Shown here: positions 17,842 to 27,798 of the stretch, piece after piece
Position numbering within the stretch: position 1 is the stretch's first letter
Layout: the number at the start of each line of letters is the position of its first letter
Assembly: GCA_004431415.1 (NCBI GenBank)
Contig: QPMI01000548.1
Location: 1 to 39,905, forward strand
Source of the DNA: Cyanophora paradoxa
Lineage: Eukaryota > Glaucocystophyceae > Cyanophorales > Cyanophoraceae
Reading direction: 5' to 3'
DNA: 39,905 nucleotides
Position numbers and translations under genes: made by a program
Notes under the pieces: generated by a model
Databases searched by the model: none
What the model saw: the letters and a program-made list of their open reading frames with translations, nothing else
What the model was told of the DNA's origin: nothing

Positions 17842-17872
17842 GTGAGGCTCAGGTGATGCTCAGGTGAGGTGC
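17833..17872. promoter_or_regulatory. TCAGGTGA cluster between VLTF3 and the first HUH Rep
   Basis: Three copies of CTCAGGTGA and one GTGAGGCTC within 40 bp around the VLTF3 start codon, in the divergent spacer between VLTF3 and the HUH gene. The HUH gene also has AAATTTTCTAGG (17918-17929) closer to its ATG. Confidence 0.5.
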
Positions 17873-17941
17873 GGACGTACCCCGGGGCCCCACGTGGAAG
17901 CTCACCCCAGCCTCGGAAAATTTTCTAGGCCTTGGTCTGAC

Positions 17942-18784
17942 ATGCTCAACCTCATCGCGAGGGGCGTGGCAGCAAACAGGCAAGCCCGGGCACCGAACCC
18001 TCACCTCCGCATGGACGCCTCCGGCCGCTCCCGGGTAGAGACGCACATCGTGGTGGGCAACATCAACGACAAGGTGCTGGCGCCCGACAAGACGTGGTTC
18101 CAGAAGGTGCTGGACGCGGCGCCCGTGAGGAAACTGAACGGGGAGGATCGGCCGCAGCGCGAGTCGAATTTCATGATCACCATCCAGACCAACTACAAGC
18201 CGCGGAGCAGGGGAGAGGGCTCCAAGGTGCAGGACGCGTTTCACAGGGGGCTGGAGGCCCTCTTCTACGACGACAGGCAGCTGGCGCGGTGCATAAAGAT
18301 GGGGGTGTACCCCGACAAGGCGAACCCCAAGGGCTTCGATTTCAAGTCCGACCAGTACGACACGCACGTGGAGAAGGGCAACGCGAACATCGGCATCGAG
18401 TACGGGCCGCGGTCGGGGCGGCTCCACGCGCACATCCTGCTCACGCTGGTGCACTACTCGCGCGTGCAATTCGACGGCAAGAAGGCGTCGGATTTCCTCA
18501 TCAAGTTCATGCAAACGGAGGGGCAGGGCGGCCTGCCGAATTTCTACAAGGACGACTGGTTCGGGGAGGAGTACCAGAAGACGGCGGTGCGGCCGATACG
18601 GAGAAAGGACGCCCTCGGCATGCAGTGGACGGGCAAGGAGACGGGCTACAGGAAGCGAGAAACCGCCAGGCAGATGCACGTAGACGTAAAATTGCTGCCG
18701 CAGAGCAACCTTAAGGATCTGCTGCAGCTGTACATTACGAAGACGGTAGAGGCCCTCGAGACGGGCGCTGTAAAGCTCGTGTAA
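17942..18784 (+). CDS. HUH-type replication initiator (Rep 1), 280 aa
   Basis: Intact. ATG 17942 is in frame and follows the AAATTTTCTAGG core; an upstream extension in the same frame lacks a better start. Three HUH Rep motifs appear in order: motif I NFMITIQTN (residues 76-84), motif II GRLHAHILLTLVH (159-171) with His162 and His164 as the metal-binding pair, and motif III YITK (264-267) with Tyr264 as the likely nicking tyrosine and the conserved Lys three residues on. No helicase domain is attached, so it would depend on the separate SF3-like helicase. It would nick one strand at the origin and start rolling-circle replication. It lies 21 nt before a paralogue. Confidence 0.78.
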   Translation: MLNLIARGVAANRQARAPNPHLRMDASGRSRVETHIVVGNINDKVLAPDKTWFQKVLDAAPVRKLNGEDRPQRESNFMITIQTNYKPRSRGEGSKVQDAFHRGLEALFYDDRQLARCIKMGVYPDKANPKGFDFKSDQYDTHVEKGNANIGIEYGPRSGRLHAHILLTLVHYSRVQFDGKKASDFLIKFMQTEGQGGLPNFYKDDWFGEEYQKTAVRPIRRKDALGMQWTGKETGYRKRETARQMHVDVKLLPQSNLKDLLQLYITKTVEALETGAVKLV

Positions 18785-18805
18785 ATTTTTTCTCGTGTCC
18801 AATAA

Positions 18806-20834
18806 ATGCCTCCGAAGCGCCGAGGCCGCAAGAAGAAGCCAGAGAGCTCGAGCGAGTCAGAGGAAGAGGAGCCCACGTCCCCGTCCTCCGAGTCGGAGGA
18901 AGAAGAGGAGGAAGAGGAAGAGGAGCCGGAGCCTAAGCCGAAGGGCAAGGGCAAGGGGAAGGGAAAGGGAAAGGCAAAGGGAAACGCGCCCGATACCGGC
19001 GTGGACGAGCTCGAGACGCCCGTCGTTGAGATTCCGAAGCGATACGTGCTGGTTCAGGGCGAGGACGGCATATTCCAGCAGCAGAAGAGCATATCCGATT
19101 ACATCAAGCTCTCGGCCACCAAAGAAGTTCAGATGCTCCCATCGCTGCTCGATAAATCATACCACGAGCCCGCGACCCTCTGGAGCATCCACAGCGAAAT
19201 CGAGTACGATAAACTCCCCGAGGAGCGACTGCGCGCCATACCGCGCACGTACCAGAGCGCGCAGAAATCGCCGCCAATCTGCTACCGCTGCCTTCGCCTC
19301 ATGTACGAAGCCACGCCCGTGCCGAGCGCCAAGGGGCCAACACGCCAGAGAAAATCGCCGCGAGGGAGGCAGCGCAGGCGAGGAAGGATGCCGTGTACGA
19401 AGAGTACGTCGCGGTCATAGAGAAGGCAAACGCGTGGGCGGCCAAGCAAAACGGCAAGGGAAAGAAAAAGGGCCAGGAGCCGTACCCCCTCATCAAGGAC
19501 AAGAAGCCGGCGCAGGTGCCCACGGTGTCGCCCAGAAACTCGTGGCTCTGCCAGAAGTGCGTCACGCTGCTCGGCAACAAGGGCCTGCTCGTGATCTTGG
19601 GCCTGCAGAGGCGAAAGAGGGGCGACACGGCCACCGTCTCCAAGCAGACGCGCGACCACATGGTCGAGAGCGTGCTCGGCGGGCCGAAGCCAAAGACCAC
19701 GAAAAAGGCAAAGGATACGGCCGCTGACTTCGGATCGTCCGTCATCGAGCCCAACTCTGCGCAGTCGAAAATCAGAAAGGCGAAAATCGTGGCGCCGAGC
19801 ATGGAAGATTTAATGGCAACCTTCGCGGACGCGCAAGAGGTAAAGCAGAACATAGAGAAGGCGAAAACGGGACTGCAGGCGGCGCAGGCAAACGGGCTGG
19901 AGGCGCTCGAGAAGGTGATCACGGAAATCAGCGAGACGGGGCGGTCGGTCTTCATCCTCAACAAAAAGAATCCCGACGGAAGCACGCGGTACGACATACG
20001 ACAGGCGCGCCAGTCGCGCTACTGGGTGCTCTTCAACACCCACAAGCGCCTGGGAGAGGCGCGAGAATTCGAGGCGGCGGCGCTGCGCGACAGCCTCGCA
20101 GAGGTGCTCTCGGATGCAGAATTCTACAAGTTCATACGCTTCAATATGAAGGAAGAGAACGGCAAGTACAAGGACGACACGTACGCCAACGCAATCATCG
20201 GAATTCGCGTGCAAGGGGCGTGGAGGTGGGGCCGACGGACGGCGCGCTGCACGCCCACGTGCTGGTGACGATCGATCACATATCGAATTTGCAGGTGCTG
20301 TGGGCGAATTACGACTGGGTGGTGCTGCTGAAGGAGAAGGAGCCGAGCACCACGACGGTGTACGAGCGGCTGCACCAAATTCTGTCCGCGAAATTCACGG
20401 CGGCGGGGCAGCGCCTCGTAGACCAGAAGAGGGCAGAGGCAGGGCCTCAACCGAGCATCGATACGATGGTGGAAATCGCAGAGCTCGAGCGCATGCTGAC
20501 GGAAGAGAAGATAGGCATGGGGAAAGATCCGCCCACCGTCCTTGCGTCGCTGATCCCAGAGGAAAATTACGCGAGCAAGCTGCAGGAGTACCTCTCAAAG
20601 ACGCTGCCCGACAAGCAGAGGCGCGATTTACTGAAAGAGTGGTCGCACGCGCGAAACACGAACAACACCGACAACAACACGGACGGGTACCTCTTCACGA
20701 TTTTCCAGGCGGACGCCGGCCAGGCGGACGATCCCCGCTTCGCGCCGCAGGCCGCGGAAATCGGCGACCTGAGGGCCAGGGGCCGAGGGCGCGGCAAAGG
20801 CAAGGGGCGCGGAAGGGGAAGGGGTAGCGGATAA
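18806..20834 (+). CDS. second, larger HUH-type Rep (Rep 2), about 676 aa (two -1 shifts)
   Basis: ATG 18806 follows AAATTTTTTCTCG (18783-18795). The N-terminus is a nuclear-type tail: PPKRRGRKKK, long Glu runs, then Lys/Gly repeats. A zinc-type pair ICYRCLRLM (about 19277-19303) and LCQKCVTLL (about 19549-19575) follows. Shifts occur near 19345 and 20215. The C-terminal domain repeats the HUH order: YWVLFNTHKRL (motif I, about 20020), EVGPTDGALHAHVLVTIDH (motif II, about 20222-20278) and LQEYLSKTL (motif III, about 20579-20606). The flanking EVGP/EYGP residues match Rep 1, so the two are paralogues. It ends in an Arg/Gly-rich tail (RGRGKGKGRGRGRG). Probably a second initiator or a partner of Rep 1. 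Confidence 0.68.
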
Positions 20835-20856
20835 TAAATCTGACGGGCCCGCGAAA

Positions 20857-21228
20857 ATGTTCCAGGGGGAATGCACCCACTCGGACATCATCACCGTCGT
20901 CTGCGGCGCGCTCTTCCTGGTCTCGGAGCTGCTGGGCGGCACGGAGCGCGTCGGCCCCAACACAGTGCTGGGCGCCCTGAAGGCGGCGGCCCTTAGGGTC
21001 GTCCGCCGCGGACAGCCCGAGCCCGAACCCCCACCGGAGCAGCAGAGGCGCGAGAGCACGCAGAACATAGGGCCGCACCACGTCGACATTCAGATGACGC
21101 AAACCGGTACCCGTTTTTTTCTAGAGAACATGGGAAATGGAGACTCCCGCGACACCAGCCCCCAGCGCAGAGGCTCCAGCGCCCAGCAACTCCAGCAGCA
21201 GCACCGCGGCCTACCCTTGGCTTCTTAG
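20857..21228 (+). CDS. membrane protein, up to 123 aa, true end probably near 21120
   Basis: ATG 20857 follows AATAAATCTGACGG (20832-20845). A hydrophobic segment DIITVVCGALFLVSELLGG near the N-terminus is likely membrane-spanning; the rest is Arg/Pro/Gln-rich. The open frame runs to 21228 but overlaps the next gene by 92 nt in another frame, and its last part looks like a shadow of that gene. A missing base before TTTTTTTCTAG (about 21113) would end it there, as other genes here end at the next promoter core. Confidence 0.5.
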   Translation: MFQGECTHSDIITVVCGALFLVSELLGGTERVGPNTVLGALKAAALRVVRRGQPEPEPPPEQQRRESTQNIGPHHVDIQMTQTGTRFFLENMGNGDSRDTSPQRRGSSAQQLQQQHRGLPLAS

Positions 21229-21487
21229 GACTTACGCGCGAAAGAAGCAGCAGCAGCCGAAGGCACCGGCGGAAATGGCGGCTGACCTGGATCGGTGCAC
21301 CCGCCGCGCCATCGCGAGCTACGCCAAGCGCGTCGAGCAGTACCACCCCCAGATGGCAGAGGACGCCCGGGCGTACGCGAAGAACCCCGCCGCGAGCCCG
21401 CCCGTGATGGCCGCCGTCATCGACCGGCTGCAGTGGGCGCTGCACGAGGAGGGAGAGCGCGTCAGGAATTTCTTCATGCCCAAGTAA
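21137..21487 (+). CDS. helical protein with low-complexity head, 116 aa
   Basis: Intact; TTTTTTTCTAGAG (21114-21126) precedes ATG 21137. An alternative ATG at 21130 is out of frame. Pro/Ala/Ser-rich start (ETPATPAPSAEAPAPS), a basic YARKKQQQPK patch, then helices (DLDRCTRRAIASYAKRVEQY; VMAAVIDRLQWALHEEGER). No recognised family. Confidence 0.6.
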   Translation: METPATPAPSAEAPAPSNSSSSTAAYPWLLRTYARKKQQQPKAPAEMAADLDRCTRRAIASYAKRVEQYHPQMAEDARAYAKNPAASPPVMAAVIDRLQWALHEEGERVRNFFMPK

Positions 21488-21509
21488 ATTTCTGAATGGG
21501 CCCTTAACA

Positions 21510-21698
21510 ATGTCGTCCATGCTCCCGAGCCTCGATGATATCACCAGCGATTCCCGCTACCTGGGCAGCCTGCTGACCCTCGGCGCGGTCGCCTACATGT
21601 CGCCCGCGCGCTACTACCTCGTGCGGATCCTCGCCGCGCAGTTCGCGGGCTACTACTTCGTGGGGCCCTACCTCCTCAACGGCCTGAGGAAGGCATAA
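21510..21698 (+). CDS. small membrane protein, 62 aa
   Basis: Intact; AAATTTCTGAATGGG (21486-21500) precedes ATG 21510. Two hydrophobic stretches (YLGSLLTLGAVAYM and YYLVRILAAQFAGYYFVGP) make a likely two-pass membrane protein ending GLRKA. No recognised family; fits the set of small membrane proteins with late-type promoters. Confidence 0.65.
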   Translation: MSSMLPSLDDITSDSRYLGSLLTLGAVAYMSPARYYLVRILAAQFAGYYFVGPYLLNGLRKA

Positions 21699-21721
21699 TT
21701 TCTCAGGCCCCTTCCTAAATA

Positions 21722-22171
21722 ATGTCCTGCGTCAACCTCTACGTCCAGTCGAACGGAGAGACGCAGGATTCCGAGGGCTTCTGGCGCCTCAGGCTGAACC
21801 AGATCCCCGCCGACATCGACACGCTGCAGATCAAGGGCGTCTACCTGGAGCTGGACACGACCGCGATTCCGGACCCCACCGCCGCGAAAACCGTCAACGT
21901 TCTGCTGATGGACGTGCCCGACTTGAACGTCACGACCATCTCGAACGTCAACACGTGCATCAACAAGGTCGTGATCCCGACGTGGGGCCACGACGGCCTC
22001 GAGAACACCATCCTCTACTGGTTCGAGGTGCCCATGGCCGTGCGCCCGAACTACGTCGCGTACGACAAGTTCCAGGAGCTGCGCGTGCGCTTCACCGACA
22101 TCACGGGCGCCACCAAGAAGAACAACGCCTTCATCGTCAAGAACTTCGGCCTCTGGGCCTTTGCGAAATAG
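21722..22171 (+). CDS. beta-rich protein, candidate minor capsid or penton protein, 149 aa
   Basis: Intact; ATAATTTCTCAGG (21695-21707) precedes ATG 21722. Alternating hydrophobic strands (CVNLYVQSNGE; FWRLRLNQIP; LQIKGVYLEL; TVNVLLMDVP; ILYWFEVPM; ELRVRFTDI; FIVKNFGLWAF) without helices suggest a single jelly roll. Small viruses of this lineage need a penton or minor capsid jelly-roll protein, and the position in a structural block fits. This is a fold guess from strand pattern, not a family match. Confidence 0.5.
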   Translation: MSCVNLYVQSNGETQDSEGFWRLRLNQIPADIDTLQIKGVYLELDTTAIPDPTAAKTVNVLLMDVPDLNVTTISNVNTCINKVVIPTWGHDGLENTILYWFEVPMAVRPNYVAYDKFQELRVRFTDITGATKKNNAFIVKNFGLWAFAK

Positions 22172-22191
22172 ATTTTCGCATGCCCCCTTAA

Positions 22192-22667
22192 ATGCGCCTG
22201 ATCATATTTCCGCGAAAGGGCTCGGGCGTCAAGACGCGCACCTTTACGGGCGTGCCTGGCTACCCCTCGCCCCTCACTTACAGAGTCGATCTTGTAACCG
22301 CCTCTGGTCCAATTAAATACGGGCTGCTGCACAGCCTCAGTCACATCCGTCTCGGCGAGAGCGCATGGCAGGACTTGGCCTTAATCGTAGAATTCGAGTA
22401 CAGGGGGTAGACACGCTAACGGGCGAGCACGTTTACAGGGTACGGGTAGCAAGGGAGGGGTACTCGCTGCCGAACGGCACGGGCGGGGAATACTGGGAGC
22501 CGAAAATACGCGACGCCTCCGAGGCCTACCGCTGGCTGCGTGACGAGCAGATCACTATCAGGCCCGATTACCCCTACGCCGACGTTTTCTGGCAGGTGCC
22601 CGTGGGCCGTTGGACAACGGGCGAGGTGAGCGGCAAGCTGAAGTGGACGTGGGACGCGGAGCATTAG
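22192..22667 (+). CDS. beta-rich protein, about 158 aa (one -1 shift)
   Basis: TAGATTTTCGCATG (22169-22182) precedes ATG 22192. The frame ends prematurely at TAG after VEFEYRG in a run of five G; one more G continues it as VDTLTGEHVYRVRVARE to the stop at 22665-22667. This replaces the apparent overlap of two small genes. Several short beta strands and aromatic residues (YWEPKIRDASEAYRWLRDE; YADVFWQVPVGRW) suggest a compact virion protein. Function unknown. Confidence 0.6.
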
Positions 22668-22692
22668 TTAATTTTTCTCTCTCGCGGATAAA

Positions 22693-25600
22693 ATGTCGAT
22701 GCTCGACGACCCCTGGCGCATGGCCATCCCGAATCCGGACGAGGTGCTGAACGGCGCCTTCGCGATAGACGGGAGCCTGAGCGTGAGGGGAATTTACGCG
22801 GACGAGATAAGGCTGCGCAAGGGCGCGACCTACAGCGATTTCCTGACGTCCGTCGGTACCTTGGACGATTACGGTGACCTCACCGCAATTATCAAGGGCT
22901 CTGGGGCGTCACGACCGAGACGGGCGTGGACTGGAACATTATTAAGAGGGCGGCCGACGTGAAAATCGCAAACTCCGTTACAGCGAAAGACGCCACCCTG
23001 AACCTCGTGAAACTGACTCTAAAGGGCGCAGAGGGGACGTGAGGCCCGGGTACAACGCACTCGAGCGCATCGCGGGCCCCTGCGCCACATCTACTGGAGC
23101 CGCCAGGCGCTGCCGAGCATGGAGCCCGAGCAGTACAGGCGCGACAGGGAGGAGTTTTTCGCGTGGTTCGACCACTTCAAGGTGAACATCCGCGCCCTGA
23201 GCGCCGACAGGACGGGCGAGACGCCGGAGACGACGGGCGGGGCCGCATCCCAACGGCACCCGACGTGCTCCCCGATCGCTCAGACTGGGCGAAGACGCAG
23301 AACTGGGCGCTGAAGGACCACTTCCACGACGAGAGGTACGCCCTCGTCAAGCACCCGCATGTGAAGGCCGACATCACGGACTGGGCGCACCGCCACCTGT
23401 ACGACGACATCATCGGCGGGCCCAAGGTGCCGGGCGCGATTCCGGGTGGGGTACGGGCGGCGGAAGCACGGGAGGTGGGGTACAGGCACCGGGGTGGGGG
23501 TACAGGCACCGGGGTGGGGTACAGGCACGGGGGCGGAGGGGCTCCAGTGGCACGCCCGTGGGAGGGGGCGGGGTAGCAGCGGCTCGGGTGGCGGCGGCTC
23601 GGGCGGAGAGAGCGGCGGAGGGGTACGCTCGTGCCGATCCTTGGTACAACAACGGGAATCTTCGGCGCGGCCCTGATTGCAGGCGGTGCAAAGTACTACA
23701 GGGATCGGAAGGCGTACGAAAGGGACATTGCAGAGCTGCAGAAAGATAACAAAACGATCGTTTACTCAGACGAGCAGGTGAGAATACTGGCAGAGGAGCT
23801 GAAGACAAGGGAGCGGCAATTTAACGAAATGAGGACAGCGGCCGAGAAAAAGATAGCGGACGATTTGAAAGAGGCGAGCGATAGAATTGAGAAATCCCTG
23901 GAGGCCGAGGAGAAAGCCGAGATCCGGAAGAGAGAGGCCGATAGGATCGTGGAAAACGCGATAAGGGAGGCAAAGGAGCAGGCAAGGACCGAGCTGGAGA
24001 AACTGGACATGGAAATAGCAAACAAGGTCAACATAGCAAACGAGGTCGAAGAGGGCACAAAGATGCTGGACGATGAGCGAAAGGCAGCGGAGGAGCAAGC
24101 CAGAAAAGCAAAGGAGGATTTAAGGCAGCTCGAACTGCGAGAACAGGAGAGGCAGAAGGCAGAGGGGCTCGCATCCACCATACGATTCAACCTAGAGCAG
24201 CAAGTGAAAACGCTGACGGCCGAGCTGCAGAGGATAGGGACGGCTGTGCCAAGGGGCACAATGGAGACGCAGACGACGCCAAGGCCCGATCCAAGGCCGG
24301 CCGCCGAGAGGCTGCCCTTCGCGCGGCTGGGTAGGAGCGACCAGGTGGAAGAGCTCATTGGCCTCACGCTCGAGGATCAGAGGGCCCTCTTCGACGCGTT
24401 AGAGCAGCGGCGCAGGGCGGACGAGGAGGCAGCTGCCAAGACAGAAGAGGAACGACTGAAGGCAATGCAAACTGCATCAGACGAGGAATTTGCACGGCTG
24501 GAGGAGCCGAAGGTAGCGGAGCGTAAGCGACGACTGGAGACGTTCAGGGGGCGCAGATGGATTTTTACCGCTCGGAGCTCAAAAGACTGAAAGAAGGAAA
24601 TGCATCGGGGACAGGCTCCGCGCCATGGAAGAGAACATGCGCGACTTTAGCTACGTTATGGATCAGCTGACGGGAAGGGGTCAGAAAGACGCCGAAGAAC
24701 TGAGGAGAAAGATGGCCGATGAGAAGTGGAAAAACTTTGAGCGTCAGGCTGTTCAGAGGCCCATCAGCGATGCCATCTGGATAGCATACGGCGACGTGGA
24801 GGAGATGCACAGAGAACTGCGGACGGAAGCGAGCCTGTGGCGGGGAGCCCTCGAATGGTCACTGTACCGGATACAAAAGGGGAGTTTTTGGCAGAGCTGC
24901 GAGCCAATCCGAAAACGGTGAGCGCGGGCGCACAGAGCGCGTACCTCTCCATGGTCGATTACGTGGGCAAGCTGAGCAAATTTTGGGAAATGCGAAGAGC
25001 CATCATTCCAGCGGAGGGGCTCGCGCAGTACGATGCCATGGTGCGCGATCTGGAGGCCTTCAAACGTGAGCACCCACCCGCCAAATACAAGATTCACATA
25101 GATACGACGGCATTCATGGGCGATCTAAGGAAGAGAGGAGACGAGGCCAAGAGTCAGATCGAGGAGCGCTACAGAAAGGCCCAAGCGGACAAGGAGTACG
25201 CAAACAGGGTGATCGAAGAGCGGAAGCAGCAAGCCAAGGAGAACGCGGCGAGACGCAACGCCGAGATAGAAGAGCAGAGGCGGAAGATCGCAGAGCGCAA
25301 GGCGGCAGAGGAAGAGGCAAGAAAGACCAAGGTAGAGACAGAGTACCAAGCATTGAAACGGGAGGCCAATCAACTGTTAAAAGGAGGGGAAGGGCCTACG
25401 CCGACGAGGGCGCGGGCGTGGCTCGGCCAGCCCGACGACATCACCCTCGCGGAAAGGGACGACGTTTCCGTAGAGGAAATGCGCCCGGGCACGGCTCGCC
25501 TGCCCTCCGAGGGCGTATTTCAGACGCTCGACAGGCGCGTGATGGGCGACTCGGACGTTATTCTGCGCAACGCCCTCATGCCCTACGGCGACTGGAACCG

Positions 25601-27774
25601 CGCCACCGCCGACGCCCTTGCCGATTTCGACCTCGAGCGATTCACCACCAAAGAGCAGCGCGACGCTTCCTGGGGCGCCCGAGGGCAGGCGGCCCGGGGT
25701 GGCCAAGGAGGCCTTCAGCGCAGAGACCCTCTTCTCCGCGGGGTACGGCGAACAACGACGGCATGTCTTTCGGGGCAGCCGATTTATTTCAGGGGGCGGG
25801 CATCGACTTGGTGGGCGCCGGGCTGGGGGTACGGGCTCGCGGGCCATGCGGCGGGCGGGCGCGGCGGCGGCGGCCTTGGGCTGGCGACGGCGGCGGCCTG
25901 CTCTCGGCCTACCAGGCGCTCTCGCAGGGCAAGATAGGGGAGGCCGAGTTCTTCGATACGTTCCGCGATCAGATGATCATGACGGTCGGCTCCTTTGGCC
26001 TTCAGACGGGCATGTCGTCCGCCCTGAGCGCCCTCACGAAAATGAGGATCGGCACGGTGGGCGGACTTGGCCTGTCCATCCTCGCGGGCGCCATCGCGCA
26101 GGTGATCGTGGATATCATCAACGGGCGCAGCGCGGAAGAAATCGTGAAGAACTTTTTCAAGTACCCCGTCGACTGGGCGACCGACACCATACAGTTCATC
26201 GCGGAGCTCTCGCAACAGATCTACGACTGGGGCGTCGAGACGTGGGGCGACGAGGCGAGCCAGCTGCGCAACCGAATTAATCGGCTGGAGGGCGAGCTGG
26301 GCTCCGGATTTTTGGGTGTGTACGACCCCTCGGAGGCGCGCGAAATGGCCTCGCTCTTGGCCCAGGAGCTGCGGTTAAACGAAATCAAGGAGCCGAAGGA
26401 GCTGCAGGCCTTCATTCGCGCGCTCGACAACAGCATCAACGATTACCGTACCCCCAAGGACCAGAAGACCCTGCTCGAAATCGATCGCGCGACCGTGCTC
26501 TTCCTCTCCCAGCTCACCGTTAAAATGCAGGAGGGCTTCGGGTCGACTTCGCTCGCCCTGAGTCGACTTATGCGCGACCTGAAGCAGATGATAAAGGAGG
26601 AGACCAAGGGCGGAAGCGCGTCTTAATTGCCGTCTACCAGGAGGGCCTCAACAGGATCAATCACATCGAAGCCCTAAGGCGCGAATTCGGCTCGGCCATC
26701 CGTCACTCGGGCGTCTCGTCGAACGGAGGGGCGCAGGTGGCCCGCCTGGCGGACGCCAACTCGCGCCTCGAGATTCCCGGGACCTTCCGCATGCAGGATT
26801 GGTGGGAGGCCGAGGCCTTCAGGAATTACGGGGCCTTCATAGACAACGGGATCAATTCGCAGAGCCCCAAGGCAAACTGGCTGGTACCCAAGGCCTACGT
26901 CGATAAATTGGTTGACAGGCCTGCAGCACCATACACCAAGAAGATCGCCAAAGGCATCGAGTACTGGGCGCCCGAGCCAGGCCAGCCCGTGTTTGCATCG
27001 CAGAACTACGAGTGGCACATGGCGCCGGGGGCGAGCCAGGCCGTGAGCACCGTGGGCGTTGCCGTGCCGCAGCTGGCGACGGTGGCACACACGGGGCGTA
27101 TGCAGATCTCAGCGGGAGGCCGACGATACCCGTGATACCAACAACGTGGGCGTGGGATAGCATCACGGGGAAGCCGAGTACGTATCCCCACGCAGACCAC
27201 CAGCACACCATCTCTCAGATCAGCGACTGGACGGCCCCGGACTTGACGAACATCTCCGTGGATTGGGACAACGTAACGGGCAAGCCACTTACCTTCCCCC
27301 CTCTACACACAGTCACAATGTGTACTGGGATAATGTCATCGACCGACCCACTTCCTTCCCACCCTCTACGCACAGTCACACAGAGTACTCGCTCACCAGC
27401 CACGGGCACAGAAACGTGAACATGGATGCGTACATAACGCACGGCACGTCCTTCCACTCCTACGCTGCGTACACGGAGTTTAACATCAATTCAACATACA
27501 CGGTGACGTTCAACATTACATTCGGACAGGCGTACGACACTGGAGGCGGACTGGGACCCCAGCAAACCCAACGCCGGTTATTAACGTAACCCCCTCGTTC
27601 GACATCAATCCCGGCGGCAGCACGGATGTCGATTTCTACGGGGCCAACGTCACGGCGGTGAGTCACACTGGCTTTACAGTTAAAGTGAGATTCCAACCCA
27701 GAATGACGGTCACGCCCACCCAAATTGTCCAGCTTTTTATTCATTGGACCGCGATCGGCAAGCTGCTTATGTAA
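22693..27774 (+). CDS. giant coiled-coil fibre protein with tail-fibre repeats, about 1,700 aa (about twenty -1 shifts)
   Basis: One promoter core (TTAATTTTTCTC, 22667-22678) precedes ATG 22693 and none is seen before later fragments. Following each frame in turn, always one base lost, gives: an N-terminal globular part (MSMLDDPWRMAIPNPDE; EQYRRDREEFFAWFDHFKV); a Gly/Ser/Thr linker (23440-23630); a membrane-type segment TTTGIFGAALIAGGAKYY; long charged coiled coils (23700-24600 and 25080-25380); a hydrophobic globular part (25760-26600, TVGGLGLSILAGAIAQVIV); and a fibre end with ADLSGRPTIP and three units of the WDxITGKPxTYPPxxHxH type (27145-27400), ending in beta strands. That repeat is typical of phage tail fibres. 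Likely the host-recognition fibre or a vertex spike. It may be more than one gene. Confidence 0.6.
23446..23560. repeat. Gly/Thr-coding tandem repeat
   Basis: About three copies of a 20-21 bp unit containing GGGGTACAGGCACCGGGGT. It encodes the flexible Gly/Thr/Val linker between the N-terminal part and the stalk of the giant fibre; unit length variation by one base adds to frame breaks here. Confidence 0.7.
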
Positions 27775-27798
27775 TCGATTTTCTGATGCAATCCAAAA

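Noticed and set aside
22365-22667. separate gene starting at ATG 22365 overlapping the 22192 gene
   Set aside because: One extra G in a five-G run joins both frames and there is no promoter core for a second start.
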